Below, in pieces: positions 1 to 9,827 of a stretch of DNA of 64,000 bases. Location of the stretch: positions 345,108,995-345,172,994 of the forward strand of contig NC_053392.1 in NCBI RefSeq assembly GCF_905171765.1. Reading direction: 5' to 3'. The position numbers were made by a program, and so were the translations under genes. The notes beneath the pieces were generated by a model that saw only the letters and a list, made by a program, of their open reading frames with translations, had not been told where the DNA came from and made no database searches. The stretch is from Bufo bufo (taxonomy: Eukaryota; Chordata; Amphibia; Anura; Bufonidae). Each line of letters opens with the position of its first letter. The first letter of the stretch is position 1.

Positions 1-153
1 AGAGGAGGCTGAACGCTGGCAGACTGATGCATTCTCAGCGGATCCGCGTCCACTGAGAATGCATTAGGGCTGGACGGTTGCGTTCGGGCCGCTTGTGAGC
101 CCCTTCAAACGGAGTTCACGAGCGGATACCCGAATGCAGGTGTGAAAGTAGCC
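1..153. mobile_element. MITE right end (GGCTACTTTCACAC family, TTA target)
   Basis: The segment ends in GGTGTGAAAGTAGCC and contains the same CGGATCCG-rich interior as the complete copy at 51679-52193. It is followed by TTA (154-156). A direct copy of the neighbouring DNA at 1470 onward lacks the insertion and reads through a single TTA (1470-1472), so the in-window empty site supports a 3-bp TTA target, as in Harbinger/PIF elements. The left end lies before the window. It is non-coding. Confidence 0.75.
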
Positions 154-402
154 TTAGCTGGAATGGTAATTGGGAGCTATGTCGCACATGAAGACACCCT
201 GAGGTGGCCCTACAGTGGAAACCCCCAAAAAGTGACCCCATTTTGGAAACTACACCCCTCAAGGAATCTTTCAAGCTGTGTAGTGAGCACTTTGACCTCA
301 AAGATGTTTCCTAGAATAACCATGGGAATAAGATGGTCATTAACAATAACCTACAAATGGGTACTCAATTAAAAATACAAGAAAAAACTGAACAGAACTG
401 GT

Positions 403-1228
403 GGGTAACCTCAATTTAGACTTAACTTTTAATACATCAATAAAATACCCAAAGAGGTAGTAGAAAGTTGCCCGCCAGGGTGCAACACACTTGTCACAAA
501 TCAGTCAGTGGTGAATGAATACAATAATGTTATAATAATGTTAATAATGAGGACAAAGTACTCCATTAGATTGACCAGATGGAGCCTTTGCCGTTGTTGC
601 TAAGGTAAGTTTCACTCGTTTTTTGCACTTTATCTATTGTTTATTTTTTGTTATTTCATTGCTGTATTTTATTAATTTAAGTCCCATGATGAGTTTGCCT
701 CATGACAATGAAACACGTCGGGCAGTGGTACTGGGATATAGCTATATACTACTTGCTATCGTGTGCATATCTATATGTTTGTGCTTGGGCAGGACTATAT
801 ATACACCTGCTTAATTGCTTTATGTAGCTTTTCTCAGTGTATCCTTTTTTGTGTCAGGTGTTAGTTCCCTCACTTGCTCCCTTCCTCAACGAAGCTGGGC
901 AGTCAAATTGCGCGGCGTAGGTACACCTAGGGATATATTAGGAGGAAGTAGACACACAGTGGGATCGCCCTGTTTAGGGTCAGCTTGTTAATCCCAGGTG
1001 GAGCACTACTAGAGGAGAGTTTACTAGGAGGAATAGATCGTTTTCCCTTCATCCCCCCCGCTCCCTCCTAGTTCTCTTGGCACTAATATAGTATTATTGT
1101 ATTCATTCACCACTGAGTAATTTGTGACAAGTGTGTTGCACCCTGGCGGGCGACCTTCTGCTTCCTCTTTGGGTATTTTAATGATGTATTAAAAGTTAAG
1201 TTTAAATTGAGGTTACCCACCAGTTCTA
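403..1228. repeat. Inverted repeat with ~125-bp arms
   Basis: The arm at 403-528 is the near-perfect reverse complement of 1097-1228; both contain the core GTGTTGCACCCTGGCGGGC in opposite orientations. The spacer (529-1096) contains a degenerate hammerhead-like motif. In the second copy the corresponding arms are short (about 1731-1758 and 1834-1856) with a loop of about 75 bp, so the spacer was probably inserted here or lost there. Confidence 0.75.
681..724 (+). ncRNA. Degenerate hammerhead-ribozyme-like motif
   Basis: The order is stem-I strand (681-685), ATGATGA (686-692) where a hammerhead has CTGATGA, then GAAA (710-713), a two-pair stem III with a 2-nt loop and the cleavage triplet GTC ending at 719, followed by GGG. 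The geometry matches the intact motif at 36397-36444. The first core C is A, stem I keeps only about three pairs and stem II is poor. It is probably a dead relic of a Penelope-type ribozyme. Confidence 0.35.
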
Positions 1229-2177
1229 GAATTAGGAAACACTTGGCAGTGAAAATGAAAAATTGCATTATTTTTTCTAGAAAAAGTTGATTTACACCCA
1301 CATTTTTCACTTTTAAAAAGGGTAACAGGGCAAAATGTACCCTACATTTTGTTCCCCATTTCCCCCCTGAGTACGGCAACACCCTATATGTGCTAAAAAA
1401 AAAAAGATGTATGGGCTCACAGCAGGCTTCAGAGTGGAAGGAGCGTCATATGCCTTTAGGAGAGCAGATTTAGCTGGAATGGTAATTGGGAGCTATGTCG
1501 CACATGAAGACACCCTGAGGTGGACCTACAGTGGAAACCCCCAAAAAGTGACCCCATTTTGGAAAGTACACCCCTCAAGGAATCTTTCAAGGTGTGTAGT
1601 GAGCACTTTGACCTCAAAGATGTTTCCTAGAATTAGGAAATATTTAAATAACCATGGGAATAAGATGTCACTAACAATAACCTGCAAATGGGTACCCAAT
1701 TAAAAATACAAGAAAAAACTGAACAGAACTGGTGGGTAACCTCAATTTAGACTTAACTTTAATGTGTGTTGCACCCTGGCGGGCGACCTTCTGCTTCCTC
1801 TTTGGGTATTTTAATGATGTATTAAAAGTTAAGTTTAAATTGAGGTTACCCACCAGTTCTACAATTAGGAAACACTTGGCAGTGAAAATGAAAAATTGCA
1901 TTTTTTTTCTAGAAATAGTTGATTTACACCCACATTTTTCACTTTCCAAAGGACAACAGGACAAAATGCACCCAACATTTTGTTCCCCATTTCCTGCCAA
2001 ACGTTGGAGTCCCCTGCCTGACCTTGGAGGAGACCGGTGCTGACTAGTAGTGATGATCGAGCACCCCGATGTTCGGGTGCTCTGCCCGAGCACACCGGGA
2101 TGCTCGGGTGCTCTACCGAGCACCCGAGCCCTATAGAAGTCAATGGGAGGACCCAAGCATTAAACCAGGCACCCCAT

Positions 2178-2458
2178 GCTCTGAAGAGGGGAGGGGGCCT
2201 GGTTCATAGGAAAAGGTCATAAATTTATGGAAACACCACCGAAATGGGTCGGGGACAGCATGGGAAGGATGTCTGGATGCATCTTGGACTACAATGTCGC
2301 TGCTGGTAACGATGTTGCCCAAATTATACGCCACTTTTACAGACTGACCATAAAACTCACAAAACCGAAGATAAAAGCGATTTTAGATGAAAAATTGTTA
2401 GGAAACATTCTTTCCTGTATATTTACTTTTATATAAAGAGCAAGTTCAGACAAAAAAT
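2178..2458. other. Unassigned segment between hAT-1 terminus and 18S-like block
   Basis: About 280 bp without recognisable coding sequence. It leads into the rRNA-like block without a visible boundary. I see no inverted repeats or target duplication that would make the rRNA block a separate insertion. Confidence 0.4.
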
Positions 2459-3032
2459 TTCGTGATTTTCGGAACTGGGGCCATGACTAAGAGGGACGGC
2501 AGGTGGTTTCGATTGTGTTGACCGGACTCTTGGACGATCAAACTGAAATCATTGGAAGAGGAACGGCTGGTGGCATCCGTATTGTACCTGTAGAGGTGAA
2601 ATTATTGTACCGGCGCAAGCCAAACCACAGCCGAAACCTTTGTTGCCACGAACGTTTTCATTAATCAACAACTTAAGTTGGAGGTTCGAAGACGATCCCC
2701 GGCAGCGTTATTCCCATTTCCCGCCAAGCATTTTCTGGGAAACTAAAATCTTTGGGTTCCGGGGGGAGTATGGTTGCAAAGCTGACACTTAAACTAATTG
2801 ATGGAAGGGCACCACCAGGAGTGGAGCCTGCGGCTTAATTTAACTACGCACGGGAAGCCTCACCCGACCCGGACACAGAAAGGATTGACAGATTGATACC
2901 TATTTCGCGATTCTGTGGGTGGTGGTGCATGGCCGTTTTGAGTGTGTGGATCGAGTCAATTTGTGTGGTTCATTCCGATAACCAAAGACACTCCTCCGTG
3001 CTAATTAGTTACATGACCCCCGGTGATTACGA
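2459..3032 (+). pseudogene. 18S rRNA-derived fragment, central/3' portion
   Basis: Universally conserved small-subunit rRNA landmarks occur in order: a 'gaggccatgattaagagggacgg'-like start, 'tagaggtgaaatt', 'accggcgcaag', 'tttcattaatca', 'ggaggttcgaagacgatc', 'tttgggttccggggggagta', 'gaagggcaccaccaggagtg' and 'gattgacagattgata', ending near 'tagttacatgaccccc'. This is roughly the middle to 3'-middle of 18S. Many substitutions hit otherwise invariant positions. An unrelated stretch at about 2508-2575 interrupts it, and part of the same sequence recurs just after the block (from about 3028). It is a decayed fragment inside hAT-1, not an rDNA unit. Confidence 0.85.
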
Positions 3033-3169
3033 TTGTGTTGACCAGACTATCATCTGATGATAATGAACTTGGAAGAGGAACGGACGTTGAGCTGACCGTG
3101 TAAAAAATTGTAGGTGAGGGCCTGCTGCCGCTTTGTTAACTCTAGATAACTTCTAAGCTGATCGCACGT
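3033..3169. other. Linker between the two 18S-like blocks
   Basis: The linker begins with a copy of the motif CGATTGTGTTGACC that also interrupts the first rRNA block at about 2509. It continues with a diverged copy (about 3088-3130) of the 41-bp unit that forms the tandem array at 3517-3762. The same small motifs therefore separate and follow the rRNA pieces, suggesting the composite was assembled within the element. Confidence 0.6.
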
Positions 3170-3425
3170 CCCCGTGATGTTGACGATCTATTCGGATGTC
3201 TGCTCTATCAACTTTCAATGTTCTTTTTTGCGCCTACCATGGTGACCACGGGTAATGGGGAATCAGGGTTCGCTTTCCGGTGAGGGAGCCTGAGGGATGG
3301 CCACGGCTACCACTTCCAAGAAAGGCAGGCGGGGGCGTGCAAATTTCCCAGTACCGACTCAGGGAGGTAGTGACTATAAATAACAATACAGGACTCTTAA
3401 GAGAGCCTGTCATTGGAATGAGTAC
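3170..3425 (+). pseudogene. 18S rRNA-derived fragment, 5' portion (permuted order)
   Basis: Conserved 5'-domain landmarks are present: 'ctctatcaactttcaatg', 'cctaccatggtgaccacggg', 'ggggaatcagggttcg', 'gggagcctgag', 'aaataacaatacaggactct' and 'attggaatgagta'. In a real 18S gene this region lies upstream of the block at 2459-3032; here it lies downstream on the same strand. The order is thus permuted and the intervening 18S sequence is missing. Substitutions and small length changes show it is not a functional rRNA. Confidence 0.85.
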
Positions 3426-3495
3426 AAAAAAATTACAGGGAATGTCATAGGTATTTAGGATGAGGAAATGTTATACAGGAGAGGTAAAGTATGAT

Positions 3496-3780
3496 TGATG
3501 GCCTGCTGGTGACCCACTAAAACATTAGGGGTGAGGTTCTTCAGCTGAGCTGACCATCTAAAACATTATGGGTGAGGGCCTGCTGGTGAGCTGACATTCT
3601 AAAACATTATGGGTGAGGGCCTGCTGGTGAGTTGACCATCTAAAACATTATGGGCGAGGGCCTGCTGGTGAGCTGACTATCTAAAACATTATGGGTGAGG
3701 GCCTGCTGGTGAGCTGACCATCTAAAACATTATGGGTGAGGGCCTGCTGGTGAGCTGACCATCTGAAAAATTATATGAGA
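3496..3780. repeat. 41-bp tandem repeat array
   Basis: Six copies start at 3517, 3558, 3599, 3640, 3681 and 3722, each 41 bp and close to identical, with partial copies on both sides. The unit includes GGGTGAGGGCCTGCTGGTGA. A degenerate copy lies between the two 18S-like blocks. It sits immediately downstream of the second rRNA block, inside hAT-1. Confidence 0.9.
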
Positions 3781-3859
3781 AGGCATATACGTGATGGACG
3801 AGGAGGAGGATGAGAAAAGGAGGATTCAATAATATACCCTTTTTTGTGGCGGAAGGGGT

Positions 3860-6090
3860 GCATAGGAATACAGAGTATTCAGTACATTCTAAACAACACA
3901 TTTAAAGTGCCTTTATGTTCAGTCGTGGCTTTCAACCTGTCAGTATTTTCAGTTGACAGCCGGATACGCTTATCTGTTATAATGCCACCAGCAGCACTAA
4001 ATACCCGCTCAGACAAAACGCTGGCAGCAGGGCAGGCCAGCACCTCCAAGGTGTAGAGCGCCAGTTCGTGCCACGTGTCCAGCTTGGACACCCAGTAGTT
4101 TTAAGGCACTGAGGGATCACTGAGGACGCTGATATGGTCTGCTACGTACTCCTTTACCATCTTCCAAAACCTTTCCCTCCTTGTGACACCAGGACGTGCA
4201 TCATGTTGAGGGTGCTGGCGGGGTGTCATAAAACTGTCCCAGGCCTTGGAGAGTGTTGCCCTGCCTTTGCTGGAAGTGCTGTGTGTTCCCCTTGTCTCCC
4301 CACCTCGGTTGCCCAAGGAAGTACGGACTCTGCTGCCAGATTTTTGCAACAATCTGTCAACAAGGAACTTCTGGTATAGCACCATTTTGCTCGTCCTCTC
4401 CACTGGAGGAATGAGAGATGAGAAGTTCTCTTTGCATCGGGGGTCCAGAAGGGTGAACACCTAGTAATCCCTGTTATCTAAAATGCGTATAACCCGGGGG
4501 TCACGGGAAAGGCAGCCTAACATGAAGTCAGCCATGTGTGCCAGAGTACCAGTGGGCAAGACTTCGCTGTCGTCATCAGGAGGATGACTGTCCATCTCCT
4601 CATCCTCTTACTCCTCTTCTGTCCACCCACGCTGAACAGATGGAATTAAAGTTCCATGGCTACTACCCTGTGTAGCGGAGGCAACCGTCCCCTGCTCCTC
4701 CTCCTCCTCCAATACGCGCTAAGAAGACAAACTGAGGGTGTTCTGGCTATCACCCAGGGTCATGTCTTCTTCCCCCATTTTCAACTCTTCCCCACGAACA
4801 GCGTCGGCCTTAATTGTGAGCAGCGAACGTTTGAGTAGACACAGAAGTGGGATGGTTACACTGACAATAGCGTTATTGCCGCTCACCATCTGTGTCGATT
4901 CCTCAAAGTTTCTTAACAACTCACATAGGTCAGATATCCATGCCCACTCCTCGCTTGTGAAGAGCGGAAGCTGACTGGAAAGGTGACGACCGTGCTGCAA
5001 CTGGTATTCCATTACTGCCCTTTGCTGCTCACAAAGCCTGGCCAACATGTGTAACGTGGAGTTCCAGCGCGTGCCCATGTCGCACAACAGCCGGTGAGCT
5101 GGCAATTTCAAGCACTGCTACCGCGTCAACAGACCGGCTGAAGCTGTTGATGACTTGCAAAAATGTGCACACAAGCGGCGCACCTTCGCCAGTAGCTCAG
5201 GCAAATTGGGGTAGGTTCAGAAACCGCTGAACCACTAAGTTAAAGACGTGGGCTAGGTATGGGATGTGTGTGAGCTTGCCGAGCTCCAAAGCCACCACCA
5301 AGTTACGCCCATTATCACACACAACCATGCCTGGTTGCAGGTTGAGTGGCGAGAGCCACAGCTCAGTCTGGTCTCTTATCCCCTGCCACAGCTCTGTGGT
5401 GATGTGCTTTATCCCCTAAGCATATCATCTTCAGCACGGCCTGTTGACGCATCCCCACAGCAGTGCTACACTGCTTCCAGCTACCAGCTGATGGCTGACT
5501 GGTGCTGCACGCGGAGAATTCGGAGGTGGAAGTGGAGGAGGAGGCGGAGGAGGAGGAGACACTTACATAGGTGCTGGCGGTAACCCTGATGGAAGTAGGG
5601 CCCGCAATCCTGGGCGTCGGTAGCACCTGTGCCATCCCAGGGTACAAGTCACTCCCAGCCTCCACCTACGTTCACCCATTGTGCCATCAGGAAAATGTAG
5701 CATCCCTGGCCACAAGCACTTGTCCATGTGTCAGTCGTTAGGTGGACCTTAGCAGTAAATGCATTGGTCAGGGCACGGGTGATGTTAGCAGACAAATGCT
5801 GGTGTAAGGCAGGGACGGCACACCGGGAAAAATAGTGGCGGCTGGGGATTGAGTACCGAGGGACGGCCGCCGACATCAGGCCGTGAAAGGCCTCGGTGTC
5901 CACAAGCCTAAATGGCAACATTTCAGTAACTTAGAAAGTTGGGCGGTTAGTGCCATGGCCTGTGGATGGGTGGCTGGGTATTTGCGCTTGCGTTCAAATG
6001 CTTGGGGTAAAGACATTTGGACGCTGCGCTGGGACAGGGAAGTGGATGTGGTCGCTGATGGTGCTTGCTTCTCACTGGTCACAGCAAGCA
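3860..6090 (-). pseudogene. hAT-1 transposase (ZBED-like), fragmented
   Basis: Read from right to left, open fragments give the family in order. 6082-5876 has an ERKRKYPATHP segment. 5921-5649 has SRHYFSR and TTDTWTS with a catalytic Asp. 5665-5363 and 5111-4719 follow, the latter with TRWNSTLHML. 4460-4101 has LDPRCKENF, and 4091-3879 is the C-terminal hATC dimerisation segment with SERVFSAAGG and the catalytic Glu. Frames change between almost every fragment, so it cannot make a full protein. The fragments match hAT-2 transposase (42354-45180) over shared regions. I do not see an N-terminal BED zinc finger. Confidence 0.85.
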
Positions 6091-7021
6091 GAGTTTGAAC
6101 AATACAGAAACTGACTGTAACTGCTATTTGGATTAAATATAGGCCTCACACACTGTCTAGAAATAAGTGTAGATTTGCTTCTCACTGGTCACAGCAAGCA
6201 GCAGGGCCGGTACAAGGCAGGGGCCGAAGGAGCGGGTGCCCTGGGCGCTACCATTTGCGGACAGGAGGGGGGCGCAGGTGAAGTGCCAGCAGTGTACAGC
6301 TTTACCGTACCACATTAGCCAAGCGCCACTTGCTGTGCTTGCTGTGCTGAGTGCGCTCCTGCACCCGCCTACACCGTCCACACCAGCCATGTCAGCGCTG
6401 CTCCTTCTCTCCCCCTATGAATTTTGTGCCGACTGCGCTCCTGGCTCGGGCTCCCTTTCCTCCTCTGCGTTTCCTCGCCCCCCCCCCCCCATGGAGGATT
6501 CATTTGGTTGATACCACCGGCGTGCGCCGTGTGACGTCACGCGGCTCACGCCGGAGGCGAGGTGTGAGGTGAGAGAGGGAGGACTCGCGCAGCCTACAGG
6601 GAGCTGTGTCGGCGCGTGAAGAACAAGCCACGAGGAGCCTGCCTTCACTAGCTGCTACTCACACACAGACTGTAAAAAGTAAGAAAATAATGTAATACAA
6701 ATAACAAACTAATTTTTTTCTTAAAAACGGGGGGGGGGGGCGCAGTTTGCCATCTTCGCCCTGGGCACCAAATGGCCTTGTCCCAGCCCTGGCAAGCAGA
6801 GTTTGTATAATACAGAAACTGACTGTAACTGCAATTTGGATTAAATATAGGCCATACACACGGCCTAGAAATAAGTATAGATTTGCTTCTCACTGGTCAC
6901 AGCAAGCAGAGTTTGAACAATACAGAAACTGACTGTAACTGCAATTTGGATTAAATATAGGCGTCACACACGGCTTAGATATCAGTGCTGATTTGCTTCT
7001 CACTGGTCATAGCAAGCAGCG
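6084..7021. repeat. 110-bp tandem repeat inside hAT-1, split by a nested element
   Basis: Units beginning GCAAGCAG start at 6084, 6194/6792, 6902 and 7012, a spacing of 110 bp once the nested hAT at 6202-6791 is removed. Each contains AATACAGAAACTGACTGTAA and ATTTGCTTCTCACTGGTCA. The array lies just upstream of the transposase remnant, where the BED-finger N-terminus would be expected. Confidence 0.85.
6202..6791. mobile_element. Nested non-autonomous hAT (590 bp)
   Basis: Termini CAGGGCCGGTACAAGG and CCTTGTCCCAGCCCTG are inverted repeats, flanked by the 8-bp duplication GCAAGCAG (6194-6201 and 6792-6799). The CAGGG terminus is common among hAT elements. Inside are runs of C and G and GC-rich DNA but no credible transposase. 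It inserted into the 110-bp array after that array existed, because the duplication is part of the repeat unit. Confidence 0.9.
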
Positions 7022-7449
7022 TTTGTAGTCGTCCTGACACAAAAAAATTATTCCCCCAAAATAAATTTTGCTGCCACCTCTAACAATAGTCCTTAAAAGG
7101 ACTTTTGGGTCTCTGAAAGGTTTGAGATCAAATTCGCTCTACACTCGCTCTGTCCCTTCCTAACAGCAGCTGTCCCTGACTCGCAATGAGCCGAACCCGT
7201 GTGACCGGGTGCTATATAGCACCCGATGACGTGTTCCGGCCAGCCAATCACTGTAATGCAAGTAGAAAACATGTCTAATGGCATTACAGTGATGGCAATA
7301 CTTACCAGCATGTTTATTGGATGCTTAGAAGGCGCCAAACGTTCGGGGAGGAGACTCGACTCGGCAGAGCACTCGGATCTTCCGAGCATAGCGATGCTCG
7401 AGCCAAACCGGTACTTGGCCGAGCATGCTCGATCATCACTACTGACTAG

Positions 7450-7668
7450 TTCAGCACCAGTCACCTCCCCATGCCCACGCCACCCTGCAGCTTCATTCTG
7501 CTTCCAGTGCTGCGATGTGACGATCTTCAATGAGTGGCCAATCGCAGTGATTGGAGCTGCAGGGGGGCGGAAAGACACCATGCTGCCCTTACCCGGTGCT
7601 GCGTACGGCACTGGTCCTTAAGTCGCGTCCAGCTGTGCAATACATGTACGGCGCGGGTCATTAAGGGG
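7450..7668. mobile_element. Right end of the TTAA-type element interrupted by hAT-1
   Basis: The segment ends in GGTCATTAAGGGG followed by TTAA (7669-7672), like the AAGGGG-TTAA right end at 20691-20700 and the TTAA-CCCCTTA left ends at 14267 and 58627. Its left part is separated from 154-2039 by hAT-1 and its target duplication. No coding sequence is evident. Confidence 0.6.
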
Positions 7669-7672
7669 TTAA

Positions 7673-8740
7673 TATAACAAATATAGCCTAAATTTTTTTA
7701 TATGTGTGTTTGAGATGTGCAAATTGGATTCATCACGGATTTCATATAAATTTTGACTATAATAGCATCTGCCAGGGATCCGGTAGCTTTTCGGCAAAAA
7801 AAAAAGCATGCAGTCTGTATTTATGCAGGAATGCCGCTGGATCCCATTATAGTCAATGGGGATGCAGCAGTGCCCAGCAGTAACTGACTATACCAGATGT
7901 AGTAACTCTAGTAGTCTGCTCCTCTGCCAGAACGGATTACCTTTAATGCAGATATGAACATAGTGTAAGCTGTTGCTACCTGTATCTGTTATAGAGGATC
8001 TCTCAGTTCTACAGGCATGCCAGTTTTATTAATCTTTTCTTAAAACTGTGCATTATGATGTTCTTTATACAGGTCAACACTGCCAGTACACTAGCCTATA
8101 TTCATATATTCACTATTCAATCCACACACCACCCAACATGAGTTTAGCCTTGTTTCTGGCTTCTTCATGACCCAGGAGAAGCTAAACCGAGGCAAAGCGT
8201 TTAAATTGTTGATATGCTTTGAGACATTCATATGTTCCGAGTAGAATAAAGGCATTTTATAAACTTTTCTGCTCTACAGTATGGTGTATCCACTTTTTTG
8301 AAGAGCTGAGACATCTAAACCATTATCCTTGCAGTACCGTTTAATGTGAGGAAGTGCATTTCTGAATTGGGCCTATTACAACTTTAATGGTCATTATTAA
8401 CTCTGGAGTTGGATTTGAAGTTGAGTCTGTACTTTTTATTTCAAATACCATTGGAGCATGGAGTAAGTAACATTACAGTATATTCAATTTGAAGAAACTT
8501 GGACACTATTCTATTGAATGCTATATCTGGCATTTATGCTTGAAGCATGCTGATGAACTCACTAAAATCCTGTGCATTTTGGGCTTCAACTTTTAGACAC
8601 GCAATCTATAGATACACCATATTGATTATACAACTTGGGCTACTGTGATAATTTTCAAAAAAAGATACAAAACATCCTGCACGTTATGATAACTAAATAT
8701 GTGCATGTACAGTACATGGCAACATTTATAAGGGAAAAAA
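7673..8740. other. Unassigned non-coding region
   Basis: AT-rich DNA without a credible coding region. Around 7765-7860 there is a short imperfect inversion containing GGATCC, probably an old MITE. At 8160-8210 the order TTCATGACCCAGG ... AGGCAAAGCG vaguely resembles the Penelope hammerhead relics elsewhere but is too degraded to call. Confidence 0.4.
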
Positions 8741-9112
8741 ATCACAGAAAATAACTAACACAATAGATGCAAATATTATATGTGGATTAAGCCCTCACTC
8801 TGCTATGATAAAATCTGAGACTGTCAGACAATATATTTTGATCAAAACACATCTTGATTGCTTGATGCACACAGAGGTATTTAGGAGCAGCACATTATAT
8901 GTGCAGGGTCTGCTCTCCTCAATGTAGATGCCCATATGGCATAGGTAGGTTTTGAGTAGTATCTGCCTGACTGAGACCACCTTGGCGCTGGTAGGTGGGC
9001 ACAGATGTGTTTTATTCAAAATATATTGGCTGACAGTCATGTTTTCGCATATCAGAATGAGGGATTAGTCCATATATAATGTTTGCATCTATTGTGATTT
9101 TTTACTGTGATT
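8741..9112. mobile_element. Imperfect palindromic MITE
   Basis: The left arm at about 8741-8850 is the imperfect reverse complement of about 9005-9112; both contain ACAATAGATGCAAA in opposite orientation. Loop about 150 bp. I cannot see a convincing target duplication, so the superfamily is unassigned. Confidence 0.55.
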
Positions 9113-9823
9113 ATTCTGTCATATTTAAAGACTCCCTATCTAGATGTCTACCCCAACTAAAGGCCCTGTTTAAAGTCCCCCAAAAATATTTAGTTTGGCT
9201 GACCATTTAAGGTGTATGAGGAGTTCCTGACTTTCCTCGGAAAGATGATATTGGGGAAGAGAAGGATTTTGCAAACTTAATATTTTTGTCCTATACTTTG
9301 CTCTCCTGGAAAATAAGCAGCCGCCAGAAGTACCTGGCATTGGCTTTCTCCTTTTTGCCCATTAAATACACATACAAATTCAGCTGAGCCAAAGTGTATT
9401 TGTATGAGGGAGTTGTGAGGGAGTCAGGAGAGATAGCTGTCAGCCGAATAATTGTTTGGCTGACAGCTATTGAATGTGTACGGCCGTGTTTTTTCATAGT
9501 AAAATCCCTTTATAAGGGCCAATGATCAGGGTAATTAACAAGAAGCAGCGCTCCTAGGAACACTTGTTCCTGATAATTGCCCTGTCCAAAAGGTGCTGCA
9601 GATCACCAGATGCTCATTCGGTGAGTGAAAGTATCATTAATGCTGTCACCAAAATAACTGTTTTAGGGCAGCAGATTGAGGTAGAGCGATAATTTTTCCC
9701 CATACAGTGGAGAAGATTAGTGGATTTAAATGCAGCTGTCTCCTCCTCTGACAAGCAGGCAATTATCGAGAAAGAACAGTTTGTTCCTGATAACTGTTTC
9801 CTGTGCAGGCTTGTGTAAGGGTC
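9113..9823. other. Unassigned non-coding region with a short perfect hairpin
   Basis: No coding region is supported. 9433-9470 is a short inverted repeat (ATAGCTGTCAGCC and its complement with a ~12-bp loop). The stretch from about 9500 to 9820 repeats TTCCTGATAA-type motifs and may be an old MITE, but the ends are not clear. Confidence 0.35.
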
Positions 9824-9827
9824 TTAA

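Larger units (their letters stand above)
154..2039. repeat. Left body of a TTAA-type non-coding DNA element, internally duplicated
   Basis: 154 to about 450 and 1470 to about 1765 are close direct copies. 1137-1385 and 1765-1985 are a second pair of direct copies. The stretch at 225-275 is the reverse complement of a stretch at about 60462-60500 and resembles 19928-19960, which ties this body to the TTAA-flanked elements at 14271 and 58631. hAT-1 interrupts it at 2047, and the likely right end resumes at 7450 and stops at TTAA 7669-7672. No transposase is visible; assignment to Kolobok or piggyBac rests only on the TTAA target. Confidence 0.6.
2048..7441 (-). mobile_element. hAT-1, ZBED-type hAT transposon (5.4 kb, decayed)
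   Basis: Terminal inverted repeats TAGTGATGATCGAGC (2048) and GCTCGATCATCACTA (ending 7441) are flanked by a perfect 8-bp duplication, CTGACTAG (2040-2047 and 7442-7449), the hAT signature. Subterminal DNA is full of short CGAGCA/TGCTCG palindromes, probably transposase-binding repeats. The transposase remnant is on the minus strand (3860-6090). The left third carries 18S-like rRNA sequence and a 41-bp array; the right third carries a 110-bp tandem repeat with a nested small hAT. It inserted into the TTAA-type element that continues at 7450. Confidence 0.9.

Noticed and set aside
2459..3425. Functional 18S rRNA gene
   Set aside because: Pieces are permuted and incomplete, with changes at normally invariant positions, and lie inside a transposon; no 5.8S or 28S sequence is adjacent.
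5266..5583. Arginine-rich plus-strand frame
   Set aside because: Antisense shadow of the hAT-1 transposase remnant, caused by a GGA/GGC-rich stretch.
7093..7621. Overlapping frames of 172 and 131 residues
   Set aside because: Lie across the hAT-1 terminus and its flank on both strands; no motif and no continuity with any transposase.
8160..8210. Possible further hammerhead relic
   Set aside because: The order TTCATGA ... GGCAAAGCG is suggestive, but neither core nor stems are good enough.
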